A stretch of DNA of 64,000 bases from Marinobacter sp. 2_MG-2023 (GTDB lineage Bacteria > Pseudomonadota > Gammaproteobacteria > Pseudomonadales > Oleiphilaceae): assembly GCF_030546935.1 (NCBI RefSeq), contig NZ_JAUOPH010000001.1:682001-746000 (forward strand), read 5' to 3'. Both the position numbers and the translations under genes were made by a program. Numbering within the stretch: position 1 is the stretch's first letter; each line of letters starts with the position of its first letter. The notes under the pieces are model-generated. The model was given only the letters and a program-made list of their open reading frames with translations. It was not told the origin of the DNA and searched no databases. Positions 36,853 to 45,749 of this stretch are shown here, in pieces.

Positions 36853-38663
36853 TCCGTGGCCTCACGTTTTGTCAGAGTGAATTCAAATTCCGCACCGGGT
36901 GCATCGTTGCGGTTGCGACCGGTCAACCTGCCGCCCAGGGCGTCGGCAATCTGCCTGGAGATAGACAAACCAAGCCCGAGCCCTTGCTTGACTGACTTGG
37001 TAGTAAAGAAAGGCTCAAAAATCTGCTCGGTATTCGCCGGCAGCCCGGAGCCGTTGTCCCGAACCAGACAGCACCAGCTCCCCTCTTTTTCCTCAACCTC
37101 TATCGTAATTTCGGGTTGCTCCTCGCCTTCAACAGCCTGTACCGCGTTGGCCAGCAGATTAACCATCACCTGCTCTATGCGGATCAGATCCCCGTGGCAA
37201 AACACCGGCTGCTCAGGGCGCGCCCATCTGATATCAACACCCGCACTGCTTTTCTGTGCCGTGATGATTTTCAGAGAGGCATCCACCGACAGGCGGAAAT
37301 CAACAATCGTTGGCGGGCCTTCAGACTTGCGGGCAAACACCTTGAACTGCCGGGTGAGCTCCGCCATTTTGTCGCACAACAGCACTATTTCACTGAGGTT
37401 TGCGTCGACCATATCGGCGGCGCCTTTCTCCAGAAAGCGGCGGCTGTTTCTGGCGTAGGTCTGGATAGCAGTAAGCGGCTGGCTCATTTCATGGTTCAGG
37501 CCTGCAGACATTTGCCCCAGCACCGCCAGCTTTGCCGCCTGAATCAGCTCCTGCTGGGTTTCCCGCAGCTCGCTCTGGGTGCGTTCGCGCTCCCGTATCT
37601 CATCCAGCAGTTTGCGGTTGGATCGCTCCAGATCCACCGTTCGTTCTGCTACGCTGAGCTCTAGCTGTTCGCCCCTGAGAGCCAGCTCCGCTTCGCGACG
37701 ATAACGCTCACGCAGGTAGAGCCAGGCCAGAAAACCGCCAAAAAAGACAGCCATACCTCCCGCCACAAACCCCAGCCGAGCCCAGATAACCGAACGCGTG
37801 CTCACCATAACCTGCAGCGTCCAGTCCAGCCTGGGCAGAGGTGTTCGAATGCTCAGGTACTCTTGGCCACCGCCATTTTCACGAACGCGCACTGTCTCGG
37901 AAGAGCCGGACAAGCCAGGGGGCTTATCCTCATAATCCAGGGCAACCGGTTTAAGATCACGGCCCGGGTAGCGCTGGCGCGATAACTCCCCCGGGGCTTC
38001 CTCCGCGCTGCGGGTAAAATCCCGGTACAGCCATTGGGGTTTACTGGCGAGGAAGCTTACGCCTGCCTCATCCAACACCACCATTTCCGATTCACGTAAA
38101 GAACCCGGTCTTTGCCACTGGGACTCCAGTTCATGAACCAGTACCTTTACCGTAACAATGCCCAGAATCTCGGGGCCCTTTCCGCGAACAGGGTGGGAAA
38201 AATAGAGGCCCCGAACATTAGACATAAGCCCGAGTGCAAAGTAGACAGCAGAATGGCCGCTTTCCATGGCCTCAAAAAAATAGGGCCTGAAGGCGAAATT
38301 CCTGCCTACAAAGCTGTCTGCCTGCTGGTAGTTATTGGCTGCAATCGTAAGCCCTGTGGTGTCCATCAGATAAACATCGGAACTACCCACAATCGTGGCC
38401 ATGCGCTGCATTTCTTCATTGGCCTGGTGAATAGTAGTGGGATCGTCTGGAGAACTCAGAGCGGCTGCAAGCAACGGGTGCTCGGCCATCAGCTCGGGAA
38501 TGGGCAGGTATCGGTTAAGCTCGTTCCCGACAAGTTGGCGATAACGGAAAGATTCCTCAAGGCCGTCCTGTTCAACTTGCCGGTAGCCAACCCAGCCACC
38601 CAGTACCCAGGACACCGCAAGGGTAATCACAAAAACAAAAAAAGCGCCTATCCGGTAGGACAT
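36849..38663 (-). CDS. dctB: C4-dicarboxylate-type sensor histidine kinase, DctB-like
   Basis: 604-aa kinase with two membrane segments (about 5-24 and 305-325) around a large periplasmic sensor part of the double-PAS/Cache type. A coiled-coil linker (RSNRKLLDEIRERERTQSEL) leads to the phosphoacceptor box LGQMSAGLNHEMSQPLTAI and the ATP-binding boxes NLLANAVQAV, DNGSGLP and GLGLGLSISRQI. Pairs with DctD. The true ligand may be another carboxylate, as the neighbouring transporter is a TAXI TRAP system. Confidence 0.86.
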   Translation of the reverse strand: MSYRIGAFFVFVITLAVSWVLGGWVGYRQVEQDGLEESFRYRQLVGNELNRYLPIPELMAEHPLLAAALSSPDDPTTIHQANEEMQRMATIVGSSDVYLMDTTGLTIAANNYQQADSFVGRNFAFRPYFFEAMESGHSAVYFALGLMSNVRGLYFSHPVRGKGPEILGIVTVKVLVHELESQWQRPGSLRESEMVVLDEAGVSFLASKPQWLYRDFTRSAEEAPGELSRQRYPGRDLKPVALDYEDKPPGLSGSSETVRVRENGGGQEYLSIRTPLPRLDWTLQVMVSTRSVIWARLGFVAGGMAVFFGGFLAWLYLRERYRREAELALRGEQLELSVAERTVDLERSNRKLLDEIRERERTQSELRETQQELIQAAKLAVLGQMSAGLNHEMSQPLTAIQTYARNSRRFLEKGAADMVDANLSEIVLLCDKMAELTRQFKVFARKSEGPPTIVDFRLSVDASLKIITAQKSSAGVDIRWARPEQPVFCHGDLIRIEQVMVNLLANAVQAVEGEEQPEITIEVEEKEGSWCCLVRDNGSGLPANTEQIFEPFFTTKSVKQGLGLGLSISRQIADALGGRLTGRNRNDAPGAEFEFTLTKREATE

Positions 38664-38742
38664 AGCCCGGTTCCCGCAACACCGTTAAAGGACGCCAGAG
38701 TATAGACCGGCCCTCCCAAGGACAAGCGCAAGGCCAAGCACA

Positions 38743-38776
38743 GGGAGGGCGAGCGCGCTTTGTGCTACGCCCTCCC
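38743..38776 (-). terminator. Stem-loop between TRAP permease and dctB
   Basis: GGGAGGGCG pairs with CGCCCTCCC over a 16-base loop. It lies 24 bp after the permease stop on the minus strand and 80 bp before dctB. No T-run, so it may be a partial terminator or RNA-stability element. Confidence 0.45.
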
Positions 38777-38799
38777 CGAGCTTATGAGCGCCGGAACAC

Positions 38800-40980
38800 T
38801 CAGGCGGCTGCCAGGCGACCCTTACGCTGACGCTGCATCAGGAATGCCGCTACGGCGAGGGCAATACCTGCCAGATCAGACACCAGGCCACCCTCAATCA
38901 TCAATAGCGCAGAGCCAATGAGCAACAGACGTGCTATCCAGGAAGCCGATACATTGGCAAACCAGCCCAACACGCCGCCAGACAGCAGATAAACACCAAA
39001 GAGCGCAGTAACCAATGCACGGGCGATATCAAACCAGCCTGCTTCCATCAACAGTGCGCCGTTGTAGAAGAACATGAAAGGTACGATGAACGCTGCAATA
39101 CCAATGCGGAAAGACGCCACAGAGGTTTGCATGGCATTGGCACCGGAAATCCCTGCCGCGGCATAGGAGGCCAGGGCAACAGGAGGCGTAATCGCCGAAA
39201 CCACCGCAAAATAGAACACAAAGAAGTGCGCCGTCAGCGGCTCAATACCCAATTGCACCAGACCCGGCGCCACCACCGAAGCGGCCACGGCGTAAGCCGC
39301 CGTTGTTGGCATACCCATGCCCAGAAGAATGGAGATGAACATCGCAAAAATCAGTGCCAGAAGCTGACTGGCTTCTGCCACATCAAGCAACAGCACCGAG
39401 AAGCGCGCACCAACACCGGTCAGGGAAATAACACCTACAATAACGCCCGCTGCCGCACACACCACAATAATCTGTATTGCCATGTACGAGGCGATTTCCA
39501 GAGCGTGCAGAACCGCGCGAACGCCCATCTTGTTCGGTGAGAACCAGCTGACAACCGCCGCAGATATCATTGCCAGAGTACCCGCACGTATTACCGAATA
39601 CCCCATGAACAAGGCCACCACCAGTATGATGATCGGTATAAACAGGTAGCACTGCTTAACCATGGTACGCAACTTCGGCAGCTCATCTTCCCGCATGCCA
39701 CGCATGCCGGTTTTGGCAGCTTCAAAATCCACCATGAAGTAGACAGACGCGAAATACAGGATGGCAGGAATAATGGCCGCAATGGCGATCTCGGTATAAG
39801 GAATACCGGTAATCTCGGCCATGATGAAGGCACCTGCCCCCATAATCGGCGGCATGATCTGGCCACCGGTAGAGGCCGCCGCTTCCACAGCGCCGGCGGA
39901 TTTTTTGCTATAGCCCACTTTTTTCATCAGCGGGATGGTCAGCGACCCGGTAGACACCACGTTACCGGCGCTGGTGCCGTTGATCATACCCATCAGGCCT
40001 GAGGCAAAAATGGATACCTTTGCAGGGCCGCCCCGCGAGCGACCAGCCGCCGCAAACGCGAAGTTAACGAAGTAGTCACCCACTTTTGAAGCCTGCAGAA
40101 AAGCAGCAAAGATGATGAACAGAATAATGTACGTGGACGACACCGCCGTGGTGGGCCCAAGAATACCGGCATCGGTATAAACCTGGCTGAAGAAGCGCTG
40201 CACAGACAGCCCGGGGTAGCCAAGGAACCCTGGCAAATAAGGCCCTGCAAACACATACGCCAGAAACACCAGCCCGATGATGACCAGCGCCAGACCAGCC
40301 ACCCGGCGGGTAAGCTCCATAATCAGTGCTGTGCCCGCAACAGCTGCAAAGGATATGCCCACAGGAGCAAACGACGTGCCCGTGGACATACGCATAGCGG
40401 TGTTGTAAGCCACCAGAAAGTAAGCGGCAACGGCAATTGAACACACAATCAGCACGAGATCCGGCACGCTGAAACGCGCACGTTCACGCTGATGAAACCA
40501 GCTCAGCACAATACCCACCGCAGTAGCCGCCAACAGGGGCCAGCCAAAGTGCCAGGTTTCCAGCTCAACCGGAATACGCATGGCGCCGTTCTGAACCAAC
40601 TGCCAGAACGAGAATGTTTGATAAAGCGCATAAAACGCCGGTAAAAGAGCAGCAGCACCAATCCATGTTGTCCAGCGATGGCGTGCAGAACCCTCTTCCG
40701 CAGACACAAAGCGAGCGCCAGCAAACAGAACAAAACCAAGAACAAGTGCCCCGGCTATGTGAACGATCCGGAACGACCAGGTTTCCAGCGGCGAGATGTT
40801 CAGCGCATAAAGATGGAAAGATGAGTAAACAATGGCAAGCAAAGTAACAAATTTAAGCATGCCGCCTTCAAACAGCCTGCGATTTGCCTCTACAGGTTCC
40901 TTGTCCACGTCGTGGGCAAGTACATGGTCTTCGCCCACCTCTACGTCGGAAAAGTCTTTAGGGTGTCGTTCAAGTGTCAT
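38800..40980 (-). CDS. TRAP transporter fused permease (4TM/12TM, TAXI type)
   Basis: 726-aa membrane protein in which the small (DctQ-like) and large (DctM-like) TRAP subunits are fused. About 18 hydrophobic segments are visible. Large-subunit motifs include SGLMGMINGTSAGNVVSTGS, GGQIMPPIMGAGAFIMAEI and GMGMPTTAAYAVAASVVAP. Works with the TAXI binding protein coded just upstream; takes up a carboxylate with a cation gradient. Start MTLERHPKDFSDVEVG. Confidence 0.92.
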   Translation of the reverse strand: MTLERHPKDFSDVEVGEDHVLAHDVDKEPVEANRRLFEGGMLKFVTLLAIVYSSFHLYALNISPLETWSFRIVHIAGALVLGFVLFAGARFVSAEEGSARHRWTTWIGAAALLPAFYALYQTFSFWQLVQNGAMRIPVELETWHFGWPLLAATAVGIVLSWFHQRERARFSVPDLVLIVCSIAVAAYFLVAYNTAMRMSTGTSFAPVGISFAAVAGTALIMELTRRVAGLALVIIGLVFLAYVFAGPYLPGFLGYPGLSVQRFFSQVYTDAGILGPTTAVSSTYIILFIIFAAFLQASKVGDYFVNFAFAAAGRSRGGPAKVSIFASGLMGMINGTSAGNVVSTGSLTIPLMKKVGYSKKSAGAVEAAASTGGQIMPPIMGAGAFIMAEITGIPYTEIAIAAIIPAILYFASVYFMVDFEAAKTGMRGMREDELPKLRTMVKQCYLFIPIIILVVALFMGYSVIRAGTLAMISAAVVSWFSPNKMGVRAVLHALEIASYMAIQIIVVCAAAGVIVGVISLTGVGARFSVLLLDVAEASQLLALIFAMFISILLGMGMPTTAAYAVAASVVAPGLVQLGIEPLTAHFFVFYFAVVSAITPPVALASYAAAGISGANAMQTSVASFRIGIAAFIVPFMFFYNGALLMEAGWFDIARALVTALFGVYLLSGGVLGWFANVSASWIARLLLIGSALLMIEGGLVSDLAGIALAVAAFLMQRQRKGRLAAA

Positions 40981-41007
40981 TGGGTATCCTGCCTGCAGGC
41001 AAATCGG

Positions 41008-41050
41008 AGCCGGCAGCTTGCCGGCTGTTGTTCAGGGGCCTTGCGGCCCC
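41008..41050 (-). promoter_or_regulatory. Two GC-rich hairpins between binding protein and permease genes
   Basis: AGCCGGCA-GCT-TGCCGGCT (41008-41026) and GGGGCC-TTGC-GGCCCC (41035-41050) lie in the 96-bp gap between the TAXI binding protein and its permease. Position suggests mRNA protection or partial termination so that more binding protein than permease is made. Confidence 0.6.
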
Positions 41051-41076
41051 TTCATTCAAGCATTCAGATCAGAAAC

Positions 41077-42054
41077 TTATTTGATCTTGCTTTCTTCGAT
41101 GGTGTAACCGTTCTCGTTGAACCAGCGAGCTGCGCCTTTGTGCCAGGGCAGAACATTGTTCTTGCTGTAGTTCTCGGGAATAGAGTTACGAGCAGCCTTG
41201 TGGATGGATACCATCCTTTCGTTCTGCTCCATGGTCAGCTTGGTGATTTCATACACGAAGCTTTCCGGCATATCGCAGTTCACCATGGCAAAATTCCACA
41301 TGGAAACCACACGCGACGGCTCATCCAGAGACTGGTAGGTGCTTGCCGGAATGGTGAATTCAGATACCGGGAAGTTATCGGTAACCTTCTTCGCTTCCTC
41401 ATCCGTCATGCTGATGATGTTCACATCTGTTTGAACTTCCAACTGGCTAACAGCCGGGATTGGAATACCCGCGGCAAAGGCCACAACATCAATCAGGCCA
41501 TCCTGAAGCTGACCACCAAGATCAGACCAGCTGCCGTTACGACGCTCGAAGTCCACGCCCAGGGTTTCCATCATGCGCGGGAAATAAGTATCGGAAGTTG
41601 AGCCTGCCGGGCCAAAACCGATGGTGGCACCATCCGGAATTTCGGAAATAGAAGTAATGCCCGAGCTGCTAAGCGCAGTCACAGAGAAAGGCGTCTCGTA
41701 CATGGGGAACATGGCACAAACGTTGTCCATCTTCATGCCTGGTGCCAGCGGGCTGTTGCCATCCATGGATTCCCGAGCCGGGCCCATGGTGGTCAAACCG
41801 AACTTGAGGTCACCGGTATGCACCAGCGCCATGTTCTGCATCGGGCCGCCAGTGATTTCAGCACCGCCGGAAACACCCAGATTTTCTGCAACAAAGTTGG
41901 CCCAACCGGAGCCATAGGCGAAGTATGTACCACCCTGGCTGGCGGTTCCCACTGTAAAGTTACTTGGCCATCCATCCCGATCCTGGGCAACAGCAGGATT
42001 AGCAACAACAAGAGTAGAGGCAAAAGCCACTGCCATAACGGCTTGGGTCTTCAT
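41077..42054 (-). CDS. TAXI family TRAP transporter solute-binding protein
   Basis: 325-aa periplasmic binding protein. A signal peptide (KTQAVMAVAFASTLVVANPAVA) is followed by the TAXI-type start FTVGTASQGGTYFAYGSGWA. IGFGPAGSTSDTYFPRMMETL is also typical. Ligand unknown; TAXI proteins bind glutamate or other carboxylates. ATG at 42054 has GGGAG before it. First gene of the cluster with a sigma-54 promoter motif about 75 bp upstream. Confidence 0.9.
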   Translation of the reverse strand: MKTQAVMAVAFASTLVVANPAVAQDRDGWPSNFTVGTASQGGTYFAYGSGWANFVAENLGVSGGAEITGGPMQNMALVHTGDLKFGLTTMGPARESMDGNSPLAPGMKMDNVCAMFPMYETPFSVTALSSSGITSISEIPDGATIGFGPAGSTSDTYFPRMMETLGVDFERRNGSWSDLGGQLQDGLIDVVAFAAGIPIPAVSQLEVQTDVNIISMTDEEAKKVTDNFPVSEFTIPASTYQSLDEPSRVVSMWNFAMVNCDMPESFVYEITKLTMEQNERMVSIHKAARNSIPENYSKNNVLPWHKGAARWFNENGYTIEESKIK

Positions 42055-42531
42055 AGAGAATGCTCCCTGGTTCATTTTGTTTATTGGGTGCTCGACGGAG
42101 CCCGAAAGGGCTGCGATCAGGAGGGCTTTGCAAAGAGTAGGCCAGATTAAAAAACACTTATAAAACAGACAGTTTCTAAAAACCTGAAAACAAAGAGCAA
42201 AGGAATGGGTGAAATCCCACCCACTATCAGAGCGTCATGGGTTAAATTCCGCCATCTTGAAAGAAAGTCTGGAAGACTGCCTATTTGCCGTAGCGGTCAA
42301 CTCAACCAACAAACGTTGCAGAACTCTCCTCAATAACAGTATAAGCAATGGCCGCCCGACGGTGGTTTGATTGCATGCCGGATGGCCTGCTGGTTAATCC
42401 ATCGAACGCAATTCATTCATCAGACATTAAGCATCCATGCTTCTTTATAACCACCTTATAGCTTCGGTATGCCGTGCTTTAACCGGGTTAGTCACGAGAT
42501 GCCCAGTCAGCTCACCAAAAGCCTGGCCTGA
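42055..42531. other. Intergenic control region of the TAXI TRAP cluster
   Basis: No gene seen in 477 bp. It holds the sigma-54 motif (42129-42144), an 18-bp inverted repeat TGGGTGAAATCCCACCCA (42206-42223) in a place where an enhancer site could lie, and the 3' flank of the next TRAP cluster's dctM. Confidence 0.6.
42129..42144 (-). promoter_or_regulatory. Sigma-54 promoter (-24/-12) for TAXI TRAP cluster
   Basis: On the minus strand TGGCCTACTCTTTGCA has the invariant GG and GC at the exact 10-bp spacing of the TGGCACG-N4-TTGCA consensus. Start of transcription would be near 42118, 64 nt before the binding-protein start codon. A DctD-type sigma-54 activator is coded in the same cluster, which supports the call. 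Confidence 0.72.
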
Positions 42532-43830
42532 TTAAGTTAACAAATTAACGAAGAACAGCGTGAAGCCCGGAAAATACGTAATAATCATCAGCGCAAACAT
42601 CTCACATATGACGAACGGCACCACGGCTTTGGCCGCTTGAGTAAAGCGTATGCCTGCAATCTGAGAGGCCAGGTAAAGGGCGAGCCCTATCGGTGGAGTG
42701 ATGTGTGCCATGGACAAGTTGGTGGTCATAATGGCACCGAAATGAATGGTGTCCACACCCACTGCCTGTACGGCCGGTAACAGAAGGGGGACCAACAGGA
42801 AGATAGCCGATACAGGGTCAAGAAAAGCCCCGGCAAAGAACAGAATGAAGTTGACGAGCAACAACATGATCACGGCACTGCCGCCACTGGCCGCCAGAAG
42901 CCAATCCCGCACCTGCATGGCAGTCCCGTCGATCATGAGAATGAACGACAGAATCGACGCCATGGCCAGAATCAGCATCACCACCCCGGTAGTGATACCC
43001 GATTGCAACATAAGGTAAGGATAATCCTTGAGCCGAATCTGGCGATAGACGAAGCGATCGATAATGAACACATAGACTACGGCCACCGCCGCCGCTTCTG
43101 TGGCAGTAAATATGCCTCCATATATACCTCCCAAGATAATTACTGGTGCCATCAACCCCCAAAAAGCATCCTTCAGCGCCCGCCGGAATTCCTTCCCGGT
43201 CCTTTCAATCTCGGCAATAGGAAATTTTCGCTTTTTGGCGACGAAGAAAATATAAGCGCACAACACCACGGCAAGAATGAGCCCAGGTCCTATCCCCGCT
43301 GCGAATAACGCCGGGATAGAAGAATTGGAAATCACACCATAAAGAATCAGATTAATACTCGGCGGAATTACAACGCCAAAGGTGCAACCTGCCGCTACCG
43401 TGGCACATGAAAAGCCCAATGGATAGCCAGCTTTCTGCATGGCACCGATCATAAAACCAAGTGCAGCGATTGCCGCAACATTCGAGCCCGACAAGGCACC
43501 AAGGAAAGCTCCCGCAACAATTACGGTAATCGCCAACCCACCAGGAACACGGCCCAACATGAATTGCGCCAGATACACTAACCGGGTAGCCAGACCCGTT
43601 TGCGCGATCATGTTTCCGGCTACAATAAAGAGCGGAATAGCCAGTAGAGTGAAGGAATCGATGGCACCGGAAAAGATCTGCGGCAAGGTAGTGAAAGGTG
43701 CAATATGGTTGTATGCGAAAACCACCACCCCGGCAAGCCCCAGCGATATCGAGATCGGAAAATTAGCCAGCAGAAAAACAAAGAAAAGCAGCAAGGCCAA
43801 TATGCCAGCGCTTGAAAGTACATCCATCAA
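42532..43830 (-). CDS. dctM: TRAP transporter large permease subunit DctM
   Basis: 432-aa membrane protein with about 12 segments and the family patterns PLFIVAGNMIAQTGLATRLV, GALSGSNVAAIAALGFMI and AHITPPIGLALYLASQIAG. Transport channel of the DctPQM system. Follows dctQ by 27 bp and is the last gene of the dctPQM run. Confidence 0.92.
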   Translation of the reverse strand: MMDVLSSAGILALLLFFVFLLANFPISISLGLAGVVVFAYNHIAPFTTLPQIFSGAIDSFTLLAIPLFIVAGNMIAQTGLATRLVYLAQFMLGRVPGGLAITVIVAGAFLGALSGSNVAAIAALGFMIGAMQKAGYPLGFSCATVAAGCTFGVVIPPSINLILYGVISNSSIPALFAAGIGPGLILAVVLCAYIFFVAKKRKFPIAEIERTGKEFRRALKDAFWGLMAPVIILGGIYGGIFTATEAAAVAVVYVFIIDRFVYRQIRLKDYPYLMLQSGITTGVVMLILAMASILSFILMIDGTAMQVRDWLLAASGGSAVIMLLLVNFILFFAGAFLDPVSAIFLLVPLLLPAVQAVGVDTIHFGAIMTTNLSMAHITPPIGLALYLASQIAGIRFTQAAKAVVPFVICEMFALMIITYFPGFTLFFVNLLT

Positions 43831-43857
43831 TAAATCTCCGCAGAATAAACAAAAGGT

Positions 43858-44409
43858 CTATTTGTACTGCTGTTCCAACTCACTTTCAGAAAGGAGCATG
43901 TCCGAGGAGGGGACGTTCTTGTACCGTGGTAAGCCGGCGATATCCCGAACGACCGCGATCAAACACCGAACCCCACACATTGATAAACTGGCAAAAATAC
44001 CTGCATTGATAGTCCATACGGGGATGCCCGTCGCTGAGCTGGTTTGACCAACCCGGACCGATTGAATCAGAAAGATCCAGCAGTAATAGGCCAGAAAAGC
44101 AAAAAACGCTGCAGTGACCAGCAAGACCAGTAAATCAGCAATGCGGCGGCAACCAGAAGGCAAGAAGTCAGCAAGGAGCGGAACACTGCCATGCTGGTTG
44201 TACTTGAACGCAGCAGAGGCACCAAATAACGCAGCCCACAGGAACATGAATGTTGCCACTTCATCGGCACCGGCAATGGGGATTTTGAGGACGTAGCGTG
44301 CAATCACTGCAGTAAAAGTGAGAATGACGATACCGAGCATACACACGACAACAACGATCTCTTCCAGATGATCAATCGTGAAAATCGAGTATTTCTTCAA
44401 TCTTTCCAC
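43858..44409 (-). CDS. dctQ: TRAP transporter small permease subunit DctQ
   Basis: 183-aa protein with four membrane segments (IVVVVCMLGIVILTFTAVIA first), as usual for DctQ. The GTG at 44409 with GAGGT eight bases before it is preferred; the longer frame to 44478 would run through the hairpin behind dctP. Forms the membrane complex with DctM. Confidence 0.87.
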   Translation of the reverse strand: MERLKKYSIFTIDHLEEIVVVVCMLGIVILTFTAVIARYVLKIPIAGADEVATFMFLWAALFGASAAFKYNQHGSVPLLADFLPSGCRRIADLLVLLVTAAFFAFLAYYCWIFLIQSVRVGQTSSATGIPVWTINAGIFASLSMCGVRCLIAVVRDIAGLPRYKNVPSSDMLLSESELEQQYK

Positions 44410-44439
44410 GTTAAGACCTCGTATAGCAGGCAAAAAGTG

Positions 44440-44469
44440 AACGGGGCAGTCTGAATCGACTGCCCCGTT
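44440..44469 (-). terminator. Strong stem-loop (attenuator) between dctP and dctQ
   Basis: AACGGGGCAGTC pairs perfectly with GACTGCCCCGTT around a 6-base loop, 8 bp after the dctP stop. On the minus strand it is followed by CACTTTTTGCC, so partial termination is likely. This would give an excess of binding protein over permease. Confidence 0.78.
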
Positions 44470-44477
44470 GCGTGGCA

Positions 44478-45485
44478 TTACTTGGTATTAGATGCAACGC
44501 CGGATTCAAAGAGCTCCACGAATTCTTCGCCAAGCGACTGCTTGTACTCACCGTAAACTGGCTTAAGAACATCCTGGAATACCGTCAGTTGCTCATCACT
44601 GAGTGTGGTAACGGTCATGCCCGCGTCTTTCAATTCATCGATCAGATCAATATCTTCCTGTGCGACGACTTCGCGCTGATACGACATGGCTTCCCGTGCA
44701 GCCTTCGTAAACATTTCCTGGTCACCTTCAGAAAGGCTGTTCCAGAAAGGCAGACTGCCGACAAATGAGAGTGCATCGTAGGAGTAGTTCCAGATAGTCA
44801 CGTGATCCTGAGCGTCATAAAAACGCGATGACCAGATGAGTGACAGAGGATTTTCCTGGCCATCGACCGCACCAGTTTGAAGCCCGGTGAACACCTCAGC
44901 GAAGTTCATTGTGGTTGGCGAGGCGCCCAGGGTTTCGAAGATCGACAGGTAAAGTTCAATGCCTGGAACGCGAATACTCAAACCCTCAAAATCAGCAGGC
45001 TCTGTAATGGGTCTCTTTGAGTTGGTCACTTGCCGGAAGCCGTTCACACCCCACGCCAAACCCACCAGGTCGTGTCGCTCCAGATCATTCAACAGTTCAT
45101 CACCAGCCGGGCCGTCCATAACAGCATTAGCCGTCTCATGGTTCGGGAAAAGCCAGGGTAGCCCCAGTACCTGATAGCGTGAATCGAGGCCAGTCATCCA
45201 GGTTGTCGACTTGATCAGAAACTGGATGGCACCGGATTGCGTCATCTCCAGCTCCACCCGATCACTACCCCCGGCCAGCGCGGCATTCGGGTGCAACCGA
45301 ACGACATAATCTCCATCGGAATATTCATCCACTAGGTCACGGAAGCGCTCGGCTCCCTGATGCCAACTGGAACCCGCCGCCGCGTTATAAGACACATTGA
45401 TCGGTTGTGCCGCATAGAGCAGCGCCGACGCAAGCATCATGGGAATCGATGCGGTAGCAACAAGAAATTTCTTTCGAATAGTCAT
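44478..45485 (-). CDS. dctP: TRAP transporter solute-binding protein DctP
   Basis: 335-aa periplasmic binding protein. A signal peptide (about 1-26, KFLVATASIPMMLASALLYA) precedes a typical DctP fold: VRLHPNAALAGGSDRVELEM, the ligand Arg in EGLSIRVPGIELY, and GLQTGAVDGQENPLSLIWSS. The ligand is not clear from sequence. A GTATAC-type palindrome lies about 55 bp upstream of the start codon. Confidence 0.9.
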   Translation of the reverse strand: MTIRKKFLVATASIPMMLASALLYAAQPINVSYNAAAGSSWHQGAERFRDLVDEYSDGDYVVRLHPNAALAGGSDRVELEMTQSGAIQFLIKSTTWMTGLDSRYQVLGLPWLFPNHETANAVMDGPAGDELLNDLERHDLVGLAWGVNGFRQVTNSKRPITEPADFEGLSIRVPGIELYLSIFETLGASPTTMNFAEVFTGLQTGAVDGQENPLSLIWSSRFYDAQDHVTIWNYSYDALSFVGSLPFWNSLSEGDQEMFTKAAREAMSYQREVVAQEDIDLIDELKDAGMTVTTLSDEQLTVFQDVLKPVYGEYKQSLGEEFVELFESGVASNTK

Positions 45486-45537
45486 CTTTTCTTTCTCCGT
45501 TTGTCGTTTTCGTTTGATTGATCTACTGATGATTTGA

Positions 45538-45561
45538 ATTTTGCATAATGTATACCAAAAT
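45538..45561. promoter_or_regulatory. Candidate GntR operator upstream of dctP
   Basis: Imperfect 24-bp palindrome with outer arms ATTTTG and CAAAAT and TGTATAC inside. It resembles the perfect site at 48042-48057. Lies 53 bp before dctP, a place where a repressor would act. Confidence 0.55.
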
Positions 45562-45749
45562 CTATAAATTACTGTTTAATAATGATATTTTTATCTAGCC
45601 TAATCAAAGATGATTTGTTAATTAGAAATATCGCACCGAGAAAGAACGATTTCTCTGGTTAATAGCGGAATGCGCACCGTAAAGTTGCACCGGGATGGGA
45701 TTGCCGAAATCAGAACCGGCGGTATAACACTCCCTCGATTCCCCATGGT

